Positions 16,948 to 26,036 of a DNA stretch of 64,000 bases are shown piece by piece (position 1 is the first letter of the stretch; each line of letters starts with the position of its first letter). The stretch is from CAVWSM01 sp963757805. GTDB taxonomy: Bacteria; Actinomycetota; Actinomycetes; Jiangellales; Jiangellaceae. Both the position numbers and the translations under genes were made by a program. The DNA lies in NCBI GenBank assembly GCA_963757805.1, contig CAVWSM010000001.1, positions 62,001-126,000 on the forward strand, given 5' to 3'. A model generated the notes under the pieces. It was not told the origin of the DNA and did no database searches. It saw only the letters and a program-made list of their open reading frames with translations.

Positions 16948-17768
16948 CCGCGCACCGCACCTGCGACGAGGCCAGAGCTGAGCCGTCGTTGGACGACGAG
17001 GAAGAAGACGATGACCGGCAGCGTGATCAGGGTCGAGAACGCCATGACCGCACCCCAGTCGGTGTTGTACTGGCCGAAGAACGACCGCAGGCCGACGGCA
17101 ACCGTGTACTTGCTGTCGTCGCTCATGAACGTCAGCGCGAAGATGAACTCGTTCCACGCAGTGATGAACGAGAAGACGGATGTGGCGACCAGCCCGGGAG
17201 CGACGAGCGGCAGCAGCACCGAGCGGAACATGCGTCCCCATGAGGCGCCGTCGAGGTAGGCGGCTTCTTCGATCTCGCGCGGGATCGCCTGCACGAAGCC
17301 GCGCAGCATCCAGACGGCGAAGGCAAGCGAGAACGCGACATAGACGACGATCAGGCCGAGCAGCGTGTTGAGCAGCTGCAGGTTGCGCGCCTGCAGGAAC
17401 AGCGGGATCACAAGGGCCTCGAGCGGCACCATCTGGGCGACGAGGATCATCACGAGGACGGTGGTGCGCAGCCGGAAGTTGAACCGGCCCACCGCGATGG
17501 CCGCGAGCAGCGCGAGCAGGCCGCTCGCGAGGACGGTGGCGGTGGCCACGATCAGCGAGTTGCGCAGATAGACGAGGAACTGCCCTTCCTCGATGACGAA
17601 CCGTACGTTGTCGAAGCTCCACGACTCCGGGAGGAGTGACCGCGACGCCCCTCCCGCCGTACGCGGACCGAATCCCGTCGTGACCATCCAGTAGAACGGG
17701 AACAGCGTGAACAGCAGAACGAGCGCGACGGCGGCCGCCTTGCCGGCTCGGCTCCAGGCGCGGGTCAC
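16944..17768 (-). CDS. Carbohydrate ABC transporter permease (MalG/AraQ type)
   Basis: About 274 residues with six membrane helices. The coupling-helix motif EEAAYLDGASWGRMFRSVLL (the EAA loop that docks to the ATPase) is followed by PLVAPGLVATSVFSFITAWN. The GTG at 17768 has GAGGAG upstream and overlaps the preceding permease stop (GTGA). It pairs with the permease at 17765-18771 and the binding protein at 18768-20072. No ATPase gene is in the cluster, so a shared MsiK-like ATPase encoded elsewhere is likely, as in other actinobacterial sugar importers. Confidence 0.9.
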   Translation of the reverse strand: MTRAWSRAGKAAAVALVLLFTLFPFYWMVTTGFGPRTAGGASRSLLPESWSFDNVRFVIEEGQFLVYLRNSLIVATATVLASGLLALLAAIAVGRFNFRLRTTVLVMILVAQMVPLEALVIPLFLQARNLQLLNTLLGLIVVYVAFSLAFAVWMLRGFVQAIPREIEEAAYLDGASWGRMFRSVLLPLVAPGLVATSVFSFITAWNEFIFALTFMSDDSKYTVAVGLRSFFGQYNTDWGAVMAFSTLITLPVIVFFLVVQRRLSSGLVAGAVRG

Positions 17769-18771
17769 GAGAACTCCTCGTCGCGGAAGAGGGTGCGCAG
17801 ATAGATGCCCGTGATGACGAGCAACAGCGAGAGTGAGGAGTACGGCGATCGCGGAGCCCATGCCGTAGCGGCCCTGGGCGAACGACTCGGTGTAGGCCCA
17901 CACGCCGAGGTTGAGCACCTGGCGATTGCCGCCGTCGCCGCCGGGCATCAGGAACACCTGGGTGAAGACCTTGAAGTCCCAGATGGTCGACAGGATCGTC
18001 ACCACGGCGAAGACCGGGCGGATCGTCGGCACGGTGATGCTCCAAAACCGTCGCCAGGCGTTGGCACCGTCGATCTTCGCGGCCTCGACCATCTCGTCGG
18101 GGATCGTCAGCAGGCCGGCCAGCACTGTCACGGCGACGAACGGGAACCCGTGGTGGATGACGTTGAGGGCGACGATCGCATAGAACGAGAGCCGGTCGGT
18201 GAACCAGTTGTGCCCGCCCTGTTCGACGAGTCCCAGGGCTTCCGCGCCGACGGTGGCGATGCCGTTGAGCGGGTCGAAGATCCAGATCCACACGTATGTG
18301 CCGGTGACCGCTGGGACGGCCCAGGCGACCATGATCGCGCTGGTGACGATGGCCCGCCAGGTGCGGCCGAGGTTGCGAAGCAAGCAGTGCTACAAGCGTG
18401 CCCAGCGCAACGGTGAGGACCACACAGACGGCGGCAAAGACCACCGTGTTGGGCAGCGCTGTCGACCAGAGCAGGTCGGACGTCAACGCCTCGCGGTAGT
18501 TGTCGAGGCCGATGAAGTTGGTGCGACCCGACGCGATCTCGCGAAGCCCGTAGTCCTGGAGGGACACGAGCACGACGCGGATCAGCGGCCACAGGAGCAG
18601 CAGCCCCATGACCGCGAGCGCCGGGGAGAGCAACAGCCACGGCCGGAGCGCCGCGCGGCGGCGTGCCGCACGGGCTCCGGCCGGGCCCCGGCCCGGACGC
18701 CGGGGGGTGGGGGTGTCCGGGCCGCCGCCCACGGTCGCGGGTGCGACCGGGTGCGTGGCGTGCTGGGTCAC
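17765..18771 (-). pseudogene. Carbohydrate ABC transporter permease (MalF/UgpA type), two frameshifts
   Basis: About 334 residues when repaired. The first frame from the GTG at 18771 covers a long charged N-terminus and helices 1-2 (LLSPALAVMGLLLLWPLIRV, VVFAAVCVVLTVALGTLVAL). An extra base near 18379 moves to LLRNLGRTWRAIVTSAIM and the body with the EAA loop (EMVEAAKIDGANAWRRFWSI). A second extra base near 17828 is needed to read the last helix LLVITGIYLRTLFRDEEFS up to a stop that overlaps the next permease. Both sides are fully conserved, which points to sequence error. It forms the heterodimeric channel with the gene at 16944. Confidence 0.85.
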
Positions 18772-20072
18772 TGGTTCATGACCTGCGTCATCTCAGCGGC
18801 TGCGTCGCTCGTCGCCTGGTCGACCGACTTCTGGCCGGACAGGATGGACTGCAGCATCGCCGGCACGGTCTTCTTGCCCTGCACGGCGCCGTAGGCGGGC
18901 GTCACGGGCACGGACTTGCCGGCCTCGTTCATCTGCTGGGCGAACGGCGTGACCAGCGGGTCCGAGCTCTCGCCGATCTTGTCGACGAGCGACTTGAGGC
19001 CAGGGAAGAAGCTCGAGTCGGCGGCCCACTGTTCGGCGAACTCACCGCTCGTCATGAGCTCGACGAACTCCCAGGCGAGCTCCTGGTTGTCGCTCTCCTC
19101 GAAAACGCCGAGGTGCGAGCCGCCCACGAAGGACGGGCTCAGGCCGCCGTCCGGGCCGGGGATCGGGAAGGCGCCGATCTTGCCCTGCAGGTCGGGGTAC
19201 TTCTGCACGATGGCCTTCGGCGTCCAGCTGCCGGAGATCATCATCGCGACCTTGCCCTGCCCGAACTGGTCGCGCAGGTCGGTCTCCTTCCAGGTCGTGG
19301 CCGCCTCGGTCGACAAGCCCTGGTTGGTGGCGAGGCCGGTGTAGAACTCGATCGCCTCCACCGCTTCCGGCGAGTCGAGCTGCGAGGTCCACTCGCCGCC
19401 CTCTTCGGTGGCGATCTCCGCGCCATTGCCCCAGATGAACGGGTAGACGCCGTACTCGCTGTCGCCGGGCACCGGCAGCGGGATCAGGTCCGGGCGGGCG
19501 CCCTTGATCTTCTCGGCAGCTGCGACCAGGTCGTCCCACGACTCGGGGACCTCAACCCCGGCCTCGGTGAAGACATCGGTGCGGTAGATGAACGAACGGA
19601 TGCCGGCGTACCACGGCATTCCGTAGACCGCGTCGCCCACGGTCGCCGACTCCAACAGCCCCGGCACGAGGTCGTCGGCCAGCTCGCTGCCCTCGATCTG
19701 CTCGGACAGATCCGTCAACGCCCCGGCCTCACCGAACTCGGGGGTCCAGGTCGTACCGACTTCCGCCACGTCGGGCACGGTCCCGCCGGCGATCGACGTC
19801 GTGAACTTGTCGTGCGCGTTGGCCCACTGGACGAACTGGATGTCGAGCTCGGCGCCACCGGTGCGCTCGGTGAACTCGGTCGACACCGCGTCGAAGAAGC
19901 CGGTCGCGTCCGGGTTGGTGCCCTCCATGATCCACACGGTGAGCTTCTGCCCGGCGAAGTTGGGTGTCTCCTCCGGACCTGCGGCGGTGCCCTCGTTGTC
20001 CCCGTCGCCTCCGCACGCCGTGGCGGTGAGCGCCACCGCCGCGAGTGCGGCCCACAGCCGACGCTGCTTCAT
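18768..20072 (-). CDS. Sugar ABC transporter substrate-binding lipoprotein
   Basis: A 434-residue extracellular solute-binding protein family 1 member. Residues 1-20 form a lipoprotein signal ending ATAC with C20 as the lipidation site, followed by an acidic flexible linker (GGDGDNEGTAAGPEE). The mature part has the usual bilobed signature: KLTVWIMEGTNPDATGFFDA, GGTVPDVAEVGTTWTPEF, GMPWYAGIRSFIYRTDVF, and GKVAMMISGSWTPKAI. A strong AGAGGAGAA site precedes the ATG. It heads the transport genes just after the regulator, with an operator-like palindrome in the 83-bp gap. The likely ligand, from context, is a GlcNAc- or MurNAc-containing sugar. Confidence 0.92.
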   Translation of the reverse strand: MKQRRLWAALAAVALTATACGGDGDNEGTAAGPEETPNFAGQKLTVWIMEGTNPDATGFFDAVSTEFTERTGGAELDIQFVQWANAHDKFTTSIAGGTVPDVAEVGTTWTPEFGEAGALTDLSEQIEGSELADDLVPGLLESATVGDAVYGMPWYAGIRSFIYRTDVFTEAGVEVPESWDDLVAAAEKIKGARPDLIPLPVPGDSEYGVYPFIWGNGAEIATEEGGEWTSQLDSPEAVEAIEFYTGLATNQGLSTEAATTWKETDLRDQFGQGKVAMMISGSWTPKAIVQKYPDLQGKIGAFPIPGPDGGLSPSFVGGSHLGVFEESDNQELAWEFVELMTSGEFAEQWAADSSFFPGLKSLVDKIGESSDPLVTPFAQQMNEAGKSVPVTPAYGAVQGKKTVPAMLQSILSGQKSVDQATSDAAAEMTQVMNQ

Positions 20073-20097
20073 GAGCTTCTCCTCTGGGAGTTGGTGT

Positions 20098-20112
20098 TAG
20101 ACCACTTGTCTA
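20098..20112. promoter_or_regulatory. Palindrome TAGAC-N5-GTCTA, probable GntR/HutC operator
   Basis: TAGAC (20098-20102) and GTCTA (20108-20112) are perfect inverted repeats 26 bp upstream of the binding-protein start. The left side reads TAGACCA, the reverse complement of the TGGTCTA half-site of DasR/NagR-type dre operators, which are bound by GntR/HutC regulators sensing amino-sugar phosphates. A related sequence is found at the regulator's own start. Confidence 0.55.
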
Positions 20113-20155
20113 GGGGTGCGACCGCGGCCATCCTGGGAGCGAGGCCCTGGCCGGG

Positions 20156-20947
20156 TCAAGCAGTGATGCCGTTTCGTGACTCGGACTGCGCCGGCACCGC
20201 GGCAGGCTGGCTGCTGCCGGCGGGGAAGATGTCGACAACAAGGCGGTAGCGGTCGCCGCGGTAGACCGACTCGACGTACTCGACGACCTGGTTCGTGACG
20301 GACCTGGTGATGCGCTCGATCCGAAACGCCGGCGCACCCGGCTCGACCTGCAGTGCCGCGGCATCCTCGGCGGACACGATCGTGGGGACGATCGTCTGCA
20401 CGCCACGTCCGATCTCGACGCCGAACCGCTCCTTCAGCACGCGGTAGAACGACTGCTCGACGAGGTCATCGGCGGCCAGCCCCGGGACAAGCGCGACAGG
20501 GACATGCAGATCCTCGGTCGCCATCGGGATGCCGTCGGCGAGTCGTAGCCGCCGGACGCGCAGCACGTCGGCACCAGAGTCGATCTCGAGGTGGGCGGCG
20601 ATCTCCGCTGTTGTCGGCCCGACCTCGGCGGCCAGTGATCTAGCGCCCGGCGTAAGGCCGCGGGCCCGCATGTCCTCGGTGAACGAGCTGGCCGCAAGGC
20701 GCAGCGAGACGGTGGCGGGTGCGACAAAGGTGCCGGAGCCTTGGCGGCGCACGAGCAGCCCGTCTGCGACGAGGGCGCTCAGCGCGCGGCGTAAGGTCAT
20801 GCGCGCGACGCCGTACTCCTGGGCGAGCTCGCGTTCGGGCGGAAGCGCGTGCCCAGGGGGCATGGTCTCCAGGCGGGCAGCGAGCCGGTCGCGGACCTGT
20901 GGATACTTGGCGGCGTCGCTAGCCGCCCGCTTCGGGGCGGTCTGCAT
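20156..20947 (-). CDS. GntR family (HutC subfamily) regulator of the amino-sugar operon
   Basis: About 263 residues: an N-terminal winged helix (YPQVRDRLAARLETMPPGHA, then MTLRRALSALVADGLLVRRQ and GSGTFV, residues about 15-80) and a C-terminal UTRA effector domain (ADVLRVRRLRLADGIPMATE onward, ending YVESVYRGDRYRLVVDIF). The subfamily includes DasR, NagR and YvoA, which respond to GlcN-6-P or GlcNAc-6-P. It is first in the minus-strand run that leads to the binding protein, permeases, glycosidase, kinase, murQ and anmK. The ATG at 20947 is preferred over a TTG at 20962 because a half-site-like sequence covers 20946-20963. Confidence 0.88.
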   Translation of the reverse strand: MQTAPKRAASDAAKYPQVRDRLAARLETMPPGHALPPERELAQEYGVARMTLRRALSALVADGLLVRRQGSGTFVAPATVSLRLAASSFTEDMRARGLTPGARSLAAEVGPTTAEIAAHLEIDSGADVLRVRRLRLADGIPMATEDLHVPVALVPGLAADDLVEQSFYRVLKERFGVEIGRGVQTIVPTIVSAEDAAALQVEPGAPAFRIERITRSVTNQVVEYVESVYRGDRYRLVVDIFPAGSSQPAAVPAQSESRNGITA

Positions 20948-20963
20948 AGACCATTGGTACAAC
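20946..20963. promoter_or_regulatory. Second operator-like box at the regulator's start
   Basis: On the plus strand this reads ATAGACCATTGGTACAAC and shares the core TAGACCA-Y-T-K-GT with the palindrome at 20098-20112. It overlaps or abuts the ATG of the GntR gene, so binding here would block the regulator's own expression (autorepression). Only one half-site is well conserved. Confidence 0.4.
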
Positions 20964-20998
20964 CTTCGGCGCGGTTGTTCAAGTCGCCGCGGCGAACC

Positions 20999-21964
20999 TC
21001 ACTCGCGTTGCGATCCGCCGACCAGCTCCGCCTCGGCGTCGGTCGGCTCTGCCCTGCCGCGGCGTTCGGCGCCCACCACGAGTGCGACACCGAGCACAAC
21101 CAGCAGCCCGCCGAGCACGATGACCGCCGTCACGGGTTCGTCCAGGATCAGCCAGCCCAGGAACACGGCGACGACCGGGTTGACATACGCGTACGTGCCA
21201 ACGAGCGAGATCGGGGCGTGCGCGAGCAGGAACGTGTAGGCGGTGTAGCCGACGATCGACCCGATCACGACGAGGTAGGCCAGTGCCAGCCAGCCCTTGG
21301 CCGGCACTTCCGCCGCCTCGAAACCGTTGGCCTCACCCGCGAGCAGACCGACGACGAACATGGCCGCTCCGCCGAGCAGCATCTCGTGGGCCGTCGCGAC
21401 CAGTGCGTCGGCAGGGAGCCGGAGCTTGGGGGAGAAGTACGACCCGAGAGCCCACGAGATCGTGGCGATGACGATGACGACGACACCCCACGCCTCGACA
21501 CCCTCGATGCCGCCGCGCGGGAGGCTGATCGCGGCGATTCCTGCGAAGCCGATGAGCACCCCGAGCCATGACCGCACGGTCGGCCGGTCGCCGGCAGCCA
21601 CCCGCAGCAGCGCAAACCACAGCGGCACGGCACCGACGATCAGGGCCGCCAAGCCGCTGGGCACGGTCTGCTCGCCAACCGCGACGAGACCGTTGCCGCC
21701 GAGCAGCAGCATCACGCCCATCACGCCAGTGCCGATGAGCGACCGCCTGCTGACGCGCAATGCACCGAAACCCCTTGTGGCAACAAGGAACCCGGCCAGC
21801 AGCGCACCCGCCGCCAGGAACCGCAGCCCCATCCCCAGCAGCGGTGGGATGTCGGCCTCTACGACCACGCGGATCGCGAGATAGGTCGAGCCCCAGACGA
21901 CGTAGACCAGTCCGAGGGCCGTCCAGATCGCGGTCGAACTGGCCCGCATTCCTGCCGGTGTCAT
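20999..21964 (-). CDS. EamA/DMT family exporter
   Basis: About 321 residues with ten membrane helices arranged as two EamA repeats: YVVWGSTYLAIRVVVEADIP at the start of repeat 1 (typical WGSxY motif), and GSYFSPKLRLPADALVATAH then VVIGSIVGYTAYTFLLAHAP in repeat 2. The WGSTYLAIR opening resembles the YedA/RhaT-like subgroup of drug/metabolite exporters. The ATG at 21964 has GGGGAG upstream. The C-terminus is charged and cytosolic. It lies behind the amino-sugar operon promoter on the same strand, but with its own long upstream region. Substrate unknown. Confidence 0.88.
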   Translation of the reverse strand: MTPAGMRASSTAIWTALGLVYVVWGSTYLAIRVVVEADIPPLLGMGLRFLAAGALLAGFLVATRGFGALRVSRRSLIGTGVMGVMLLLGGNGLVAVGEQTVPSGLAALIVGAVPLWFALLRVAAGDRPTVRSWLGVLIGFAGIAAISLPRGGIEGVEAWGVVVIVIATISWALGSYFSPKLRLPADALVATAHEMLLGGAAMFVVGLLAGEANGFEAAEVPAKGWLALAYLVVIGSIVGYTAYTFLLAHAPISLVGTYAYVNPVVAVFLGWLILDEPVTAVIVLGGLLVVLGVALVVGAERRGRAEPTDAEAELVGGSQRE

Positions 21965-22314
21965 GCGTCTCCCCACATCGTGGTGCTTACATCTAGTGCA
22001 CCGGTTGCGGCGTGCCAGGCGCCACCGATTTCTCGCCAGTTGAACGTCAGATGCCGCCAACCTGTGAGGCCGGACACACTGCATGGGCGTCCCCGCACTT
22101 GTCCGCGCTCACCAATGAACCGTCTGACCCTTTTGTGTCGCGGCGCTGGGACCGATGTGGCCGTCAGCCGGGTAGCGTTGCCCCAACGACCGTGACCCCT
22201 GCCACGGACGGGCCGTCAGTCGGCCTCGCGCCCACCCACAGCGCGTGGGTCGGATGACGGGACTGGCGACGACTGGCGGCGGCGAACCCGCGCGCCACGC
22301 ACGCGAGGAGAACA
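21965..22314. other. 350-bp divergent intergenic region
   Basis: This lies between the DMT exporter (leftward) and the E1alpha gene (rightward). No credible ORF is seen in it. AGGAGAAC just before 22315 is the E1alpha ribosome-binding site. Promoters for both genes must lie here, but no unambiguous -35/-10 pair or palindrome could be picked by eye. Confidence 0.6.
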
Positions 22315-23472
22315 ATGGCTGTCGAGACGTTCCGTCCCGGGGCGCCCCCGCCCACACAGGGCGCGACCACTGAGGCTCCCGAGGAGCTCATCCAGCTGCT
22401 CACCCCGGAAGGGGAGCGGGTCGAGCACCCAGACTTCCCGCTGGACATCAGCGACGATGAGCTGCGCGCTCTCTACCGTGACCTCACCCTGACCCGCCGG
22501 GTTGACGCCGAGGCGGTCGCGCTGCAGCGGCAGGGCGAGCTCGGCCTGTGGCCGTCGCTGCTCGGCCAGGAGGCGGCGCAGATCGGCTCCGGCCGTGCCT
22601 TGCGATCGCAGGACTATGTCTTCCCCACTTACCGCGAGCACGGTGTCGCGCTGTGTCGTGGCGTCGACCCGCTGCAGCTGCTCCAGGTGTGGCGTGGGAC
22701 CAGCCAGGGTGGCTGGGACCCGCGCGAGCACAACTTCCACCTCTACACGATCGTCATCGGCGCGCAGACGCTGCACGCGGCCGGCTACGCCATGGGCGTT
22801 CAGCGCGACGGCGCGGTCGGCACCGGCGATGCCGACCGCGACACCGCGGTGATCACCTACTTCGGCGATGGCGCGACCAGCCAGGGCGACGTGCACGAGT
22901 CGATGGTCTGGGCGGCTTCCTACCACTTGCCGCTCGTGCTGTTCTGCCAGAACAACCAGTGGGCCATCTCCGAGCCGCTGGAGCGGCAGTCCCGCGTGCC
23001 GCTTTATCGGCGGGCCCTTGGCTATGGCCTGCCGGGCATGCGAGTCGACGGCAACGACGTGCTCGCCTGCCTCGCCGTCACCCGGGCCGCGCTCAACCGC
23101 GCCCGCGAGGGCAGCGGCCCCACTCTCATCGAGGCGTTCACCTACCGCATGGGCGCGCACACGACGTCTGACGACCCGACCCGCTACCGCTCCACCGAAG
23201 AGGTGGAGCACTGGAAGCTCAAGGACCCGATCGCCCGTGTCCGCGCCTACCTTTCGCGGTCCGGCATCGCCTCATCTGAGTTCTTCGACGAGGTGGACGC
23301 CGAGGCGGAGGCGTTGGCCGTACGGCTGCGTGACGGGTGCCGCGCGCTGCCCGACCCGTCGCCGCTCTCGCCGTTCGACAAGGTCTACGTCGAGCAGGTG
23401 CCGGAGCTCGTGCGCCAGCGCGACCAGTTCGCCGCCTACTTCGCATCGTTCGAGGGAGGGCACCAGGCATGA
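22315..23472 (+). CDS. pdhA: 2-oxoacid (pyruvate/branched-chain) dehydrogenase E1 alpha subunit
   Basis: A 385-residue thiamine-diphosphate enzyme subunit that decarboxylates a 2-oxoacid together with E1 beta. The ThDP motif runs from GDGATSQGDVHESMVWAASY to the NN of CQNNQWAIS (GDG...NN). QDYVFPTYREHGVALCRGVD and TYRMGAHTTSDDPTRYR are typical substrate-channel and phosphorylation-loop regions. Annotation as PdhA is usual, but actinobacterial proteins of this type (mycobacterial BkdA) can act on branched-chain oxoacids. AGGAGAAC precedes the ATG. Its stop overlaps the E1 beta start (ATGA). E3 is not encoded here and must be supplied in trans. Confidence 0.92.
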   Translation: MAVETFRPGAPPPTQGATTEAPEELIQLLTPEGERVEHPDFPLDISDDELRALYRDLTLTRRVDAEAVALQRQGELGLWPSLLGQEAAQIGSGRALRSQDYVFPTYREHGVALCRGVDPLQLLQVWRGTSQGGWDPREHNFHLYTIVIGAQTLHAAGYAMGVQRDGAVGTGDADRDTAVITYFGDGATSQGDVHESMVWAASYHLPLVLFCQNNQWAISEPLERQSRVPLYRRALGYGLPGMRVDGNDVLACLAVTRAALNRAREGSGPTLIEAFTYRMGAHTTSDDPTRYRSTEEVEHWKLKDPIARVRAYLSRSGIASSEFFDEVDAEAEALAVRLRDGCRALPDPSPLSPFDKVYVEQVPELVRQRDQFAAYFASFEGGHQA

Positions 23473-24449
23473 GCACCACGACGCTCGGCAAGGCTCTCAA
23501 TCTCGGTCTGCGCAAGGCCATGGAGGACGACCCCAAGGTCCTCATCATGGGCGAGGACGTCGGCAAGCTCGGCGGCGTGTTCCGAGTCACCGACGGCCTG
23601 CAGAAGGACTTCGGCGAGGACCGCGTCATCGACACTCCGCTGGCCGAGTCCGGCATCATCGGGTCGGCGGTTGGCCTTGCACTACGCGGCTACCGGCCCG
23701 TCTGCGAGATCCAGTTCGACGGCTTCGTCTACCCGGGGTTCGACCAGATCGTGTCGCAGGTGGCCAAGCTGCACTTCCGGTCCTCCGGCGCAATTCGCAT
23801 GCCGATTGTCATCCGCATCCCCTTCGGCGGCGGCATCGGTGCGGTCGAGCACCACTCGGAGTCGCCTGAGGCCTATTTCGCACACACCATGGGCCTCAAG
23901 GTCGTCTCGCCGAGCAACCCGGTCGACGCCTACTCGATGATCCAGCAGGCCATCGCGTCGGACGACCCGATCGTGTTCCTCGAGCCCAAGCGGCGCTACT
24001 GGGACAAGGCCGAATTAGATGTCTCAGCTGCGGATACCGCTTTCCCGCTGTTCGAGTCGCGCGTCGTACGGGCCGGCGATGCGGCGACGCTCGTCGCCTA
24101 CGGGCCGATGGTTCGCACCTGCCTCGACGCCGCGGGTGCTGCTGAGCAGGAGGGTCGCTCGCTCGAAGTCATCGACCTGCGCACGCTTTCGCCGCTCGAC
24201 TTGGTGCCCGTTTTCGATTCCGTACGACGCACGGGGCGACTCGTCGTCGTACACGAGGCGGCACAGTCGCACGGGCTCGGCGCGGAGATCGCGGCGAGGG
24301 TGACCGAGGAGTGCTTCTACTCGCTCGAGGCGCCGGTGCTGCGTGTGACCGGCTTCGACACGCCGTACCCTGCTGCCCGCATCGAGGAGGAGTACCTCCC
24401 CGACCTCGACCGGGTGCTCGACGCCGTCGACCGCTCCCTGGCGTTCTGA
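23469..24449 (+). CDS. pdhB: 2-oxoacid dehydrogenase E1 beta subunit
   Basis: A 326-residue transketolase-like beta subunit completing the ThDP site. Typical segments are LIMGEDVGKLGGVFRVTDGL, DTPLAESGIIGSAVGLALRG, VCEIQFDGFVYPGFDQIVSQ, the GGGIGAVEHHSESPEAYFAH catalytic-histidine region, and a C-terminal domain with VIDLRTLSPLDLVPVFDSVR. Length matches the family. It is translationally coupled to E1 alpha at ATGA and is followed 13 bp later by E2. The operon order alpha-beta-E2 is that of Bkd/Pdh clusters. Confidence 0.93.
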   Translation: MSTTTLGKALNLGLRKAMEDDPKVLIMGEDVGKLGGVFRVTDGLQKDFGEDRVIDTPLAESGIIGSAVGLALRGYRPVCEIQFDGFVYPGFDQIVSQVAKLHFRSSGAIRMPIVIRIPFGGGIGAVEHHSESPEAYFAHTMGLKVVSPSNPVDAYSMIQQAIASDDPIVFLEPKRRYWDKAELDVSAADTAFPLFESRVVRAGDAATLVAYGPMVRTCLDAAGAAEQEGRSLEVIDLRTLSPLDLVPVFDSVRRTGRLVVVHEAAQSHGLGAEIAARVTEECFYSLEAPVLRVTGFDTPYPAARIEEEYLPDLDRVLDAVDRSLAF

Positions 24450-24462
24450 GGGAGTGACTGGC

Positions 24463-25864
24463 ATGTCTATTCATGAGTTCCGCCTCCCTGATGTCGGCGA
24501 GGGCTTGACCGAGGCCGAGATCGTCGCCTGGCGGGTCAAGCCCGGTGACACCGTCAAGGTCAACGACGTCATCGTCGAGATCGAGACGGCCAAGTCGATC
24601 GTCGAGCTTCCCGCTCCTTTCGCCGGCGTGGTGTCGCAACTGCTGGCAGCGGAGGGCGACACCGTGCCTGTTGGCACGCCGATCATCGCGGTCGACACCG
24701 CCGGCGGTGCGCCGGCACAGGAGCAGGCGCCCAGCCGAACCGAATCAGCCGCAGCACCGGCACCGCCGACTGACGAGCCCGGGCGCGGGGCGCGAGTCGG
24801 TGCTCGTGGGCTACGGACCGCGCGCAGGAGCAGCCACTCGGCGTTCGCGCAAGCCAAGCAACGGCACCTCGCCTGCCGTGGACGTTCCCGGGGAAACGTC
24901 TCCAGCCCGAGCGCAGCCAACGTCCGAGCAACCGAGCGTCATAGCCCACGCTTCCTCGGACGCAACGCAGGTGCAGCCGGCCGAGGCAGCGCGAGCCCTC
25001 GCCAAGCCACCCGTGCGCAAGCTCGCCAAGGACCTCGGCGTCGACCTGCACACGGTGACGCCCTCGGGTCCTGGTGGCGTCGTCACTCGCACCGATGTTG
25101 AGGCGGCGATCGCCGAGCCGGTGCGCATCGCTCCGGCGGCAACCGGCGAGGGTTGGGGCAGTCTGCCGCGCGAGGAACGCGTGCCGATCAAGTCCGTACG
25201 CAAGGCGACCGCGGCCGCCATGGTGCGCTCGGCGTTCACTGCGCCGCATGTCACCGAGTTCCTGACCGTTGACGTGACCCGCACGATGCGACTCGTAGAG
25301 CGCCTGCGCGCATCGCGCGAGTTCAAGGACGTCAAGCTCTCGCCGCTCGCCGTGGTCGCCAAGGCGCTGTGCGTTGCTGCGCGGCGTACACCTGAGGTGA
25401 CGAGTGCATGGGACGAGGACGCGCAGGAGATCGTGCTCCGTCGCTACGTCAACCTAGGCATTGCGGCAGCGACACCGCGCGGGCTCATCGTGCCAAACGT
25501 CAAGAACGCCGACCAGCTGTCCTTGCGCGACCTCGCCGTCGCGATCAACGAGCTGGCCGCCACGGCGCGCGCGGGCAAGACGCAGCCAGCCGACACGACA
25601 GGCGGCACGATCTCGATCACCAACGTGGGCGTGTTCGGTATCGACACGGGCACGCCCATCCTCAACCCTGGTGAGGCGGCGATCCTTGCGTTCGGCGCAG
25701 TCCGCGAGCAGCCATGGGTGCACAAGGGTCAGATCAAGAAGCGATGGGTAACCACGCTCGGCCTGTCCTTCGACCACCGCTTGGTCGACGGTGAGCAGGG
25801 GTCGCGTTTCCTCGCCGACATCGGTGCGCTGCTGGAGGACCCGAGCCTCGGGCTCGTCTGGTAG
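24463..25864 (+). pseudogene. Dihydrolipoamide acyltransferase (E2), frameshifted in the linker
   Basis: The E2 core of the 2-oxoacid dehydrogenase complex, about 466 residues when repaired. The lipoyl domain (residues 1-80; lipoylated Lys in ETAKSIVEL) is read from the ATG at 24463. One extra base in the GC-rich linker near 24780 shifts the frame to GRESVLVGYGPRAGAATRRS. Then come the peripheral-subunit-binding domain (KPPVRKLAKDLGVDLHTVTP) and the acyltransferase with catalytic His in SFDHRLVDGEQGSRFL. It has a single lipoyl domain, as in branched-chain E2 or mycobacterial BkdC. The break lies in a flexible linker, but the frames differ, so as sequenced the catalytic half would not be made. 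Confidence 0.87.
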
Positions 25865-25889
25865 CCGATCCGAGCAACGCCCCGACCCT

Positions 25890-25961
25890 CCCGCGTTGAT
25901 CATGGAGAACTGCACGACCGACCTTGTCTCCCGTGGTGGTTTACGCCATGATCATCGCGGG
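25890..25961. terminator. Inverted repeat after the E2 gene
   Basis: CCCGCGTTGATCATGG (25890-25905) pairs with CCATGATCATCGCGGG (25946-25961) with one mismatch, around a 40-nt loop. It lies 25 bp after the E2 stop and before the next plus-strand gene. It could act as a terminator or a processing site. No T-run follows, as is common in actinobacteria. Confidence 0.55.
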
Positions 25962-26036
25962 TTGGGAGTGCGTCGGAGCGTGACCTGTGGACAAGGAACG
26001 GCACCGGCTGAGCCGACCTCAGTCACGCTCGTCCGC

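Noticed and set aside
18663..20249. A 528-codon open frame on the plus strand opposite the binding-protein gene
   Set aside because: It is the mirror of a highly GC-biased real gene (lipoprotein at 18768-20072), lacks any domain pattern and has no ribosome-binding site.
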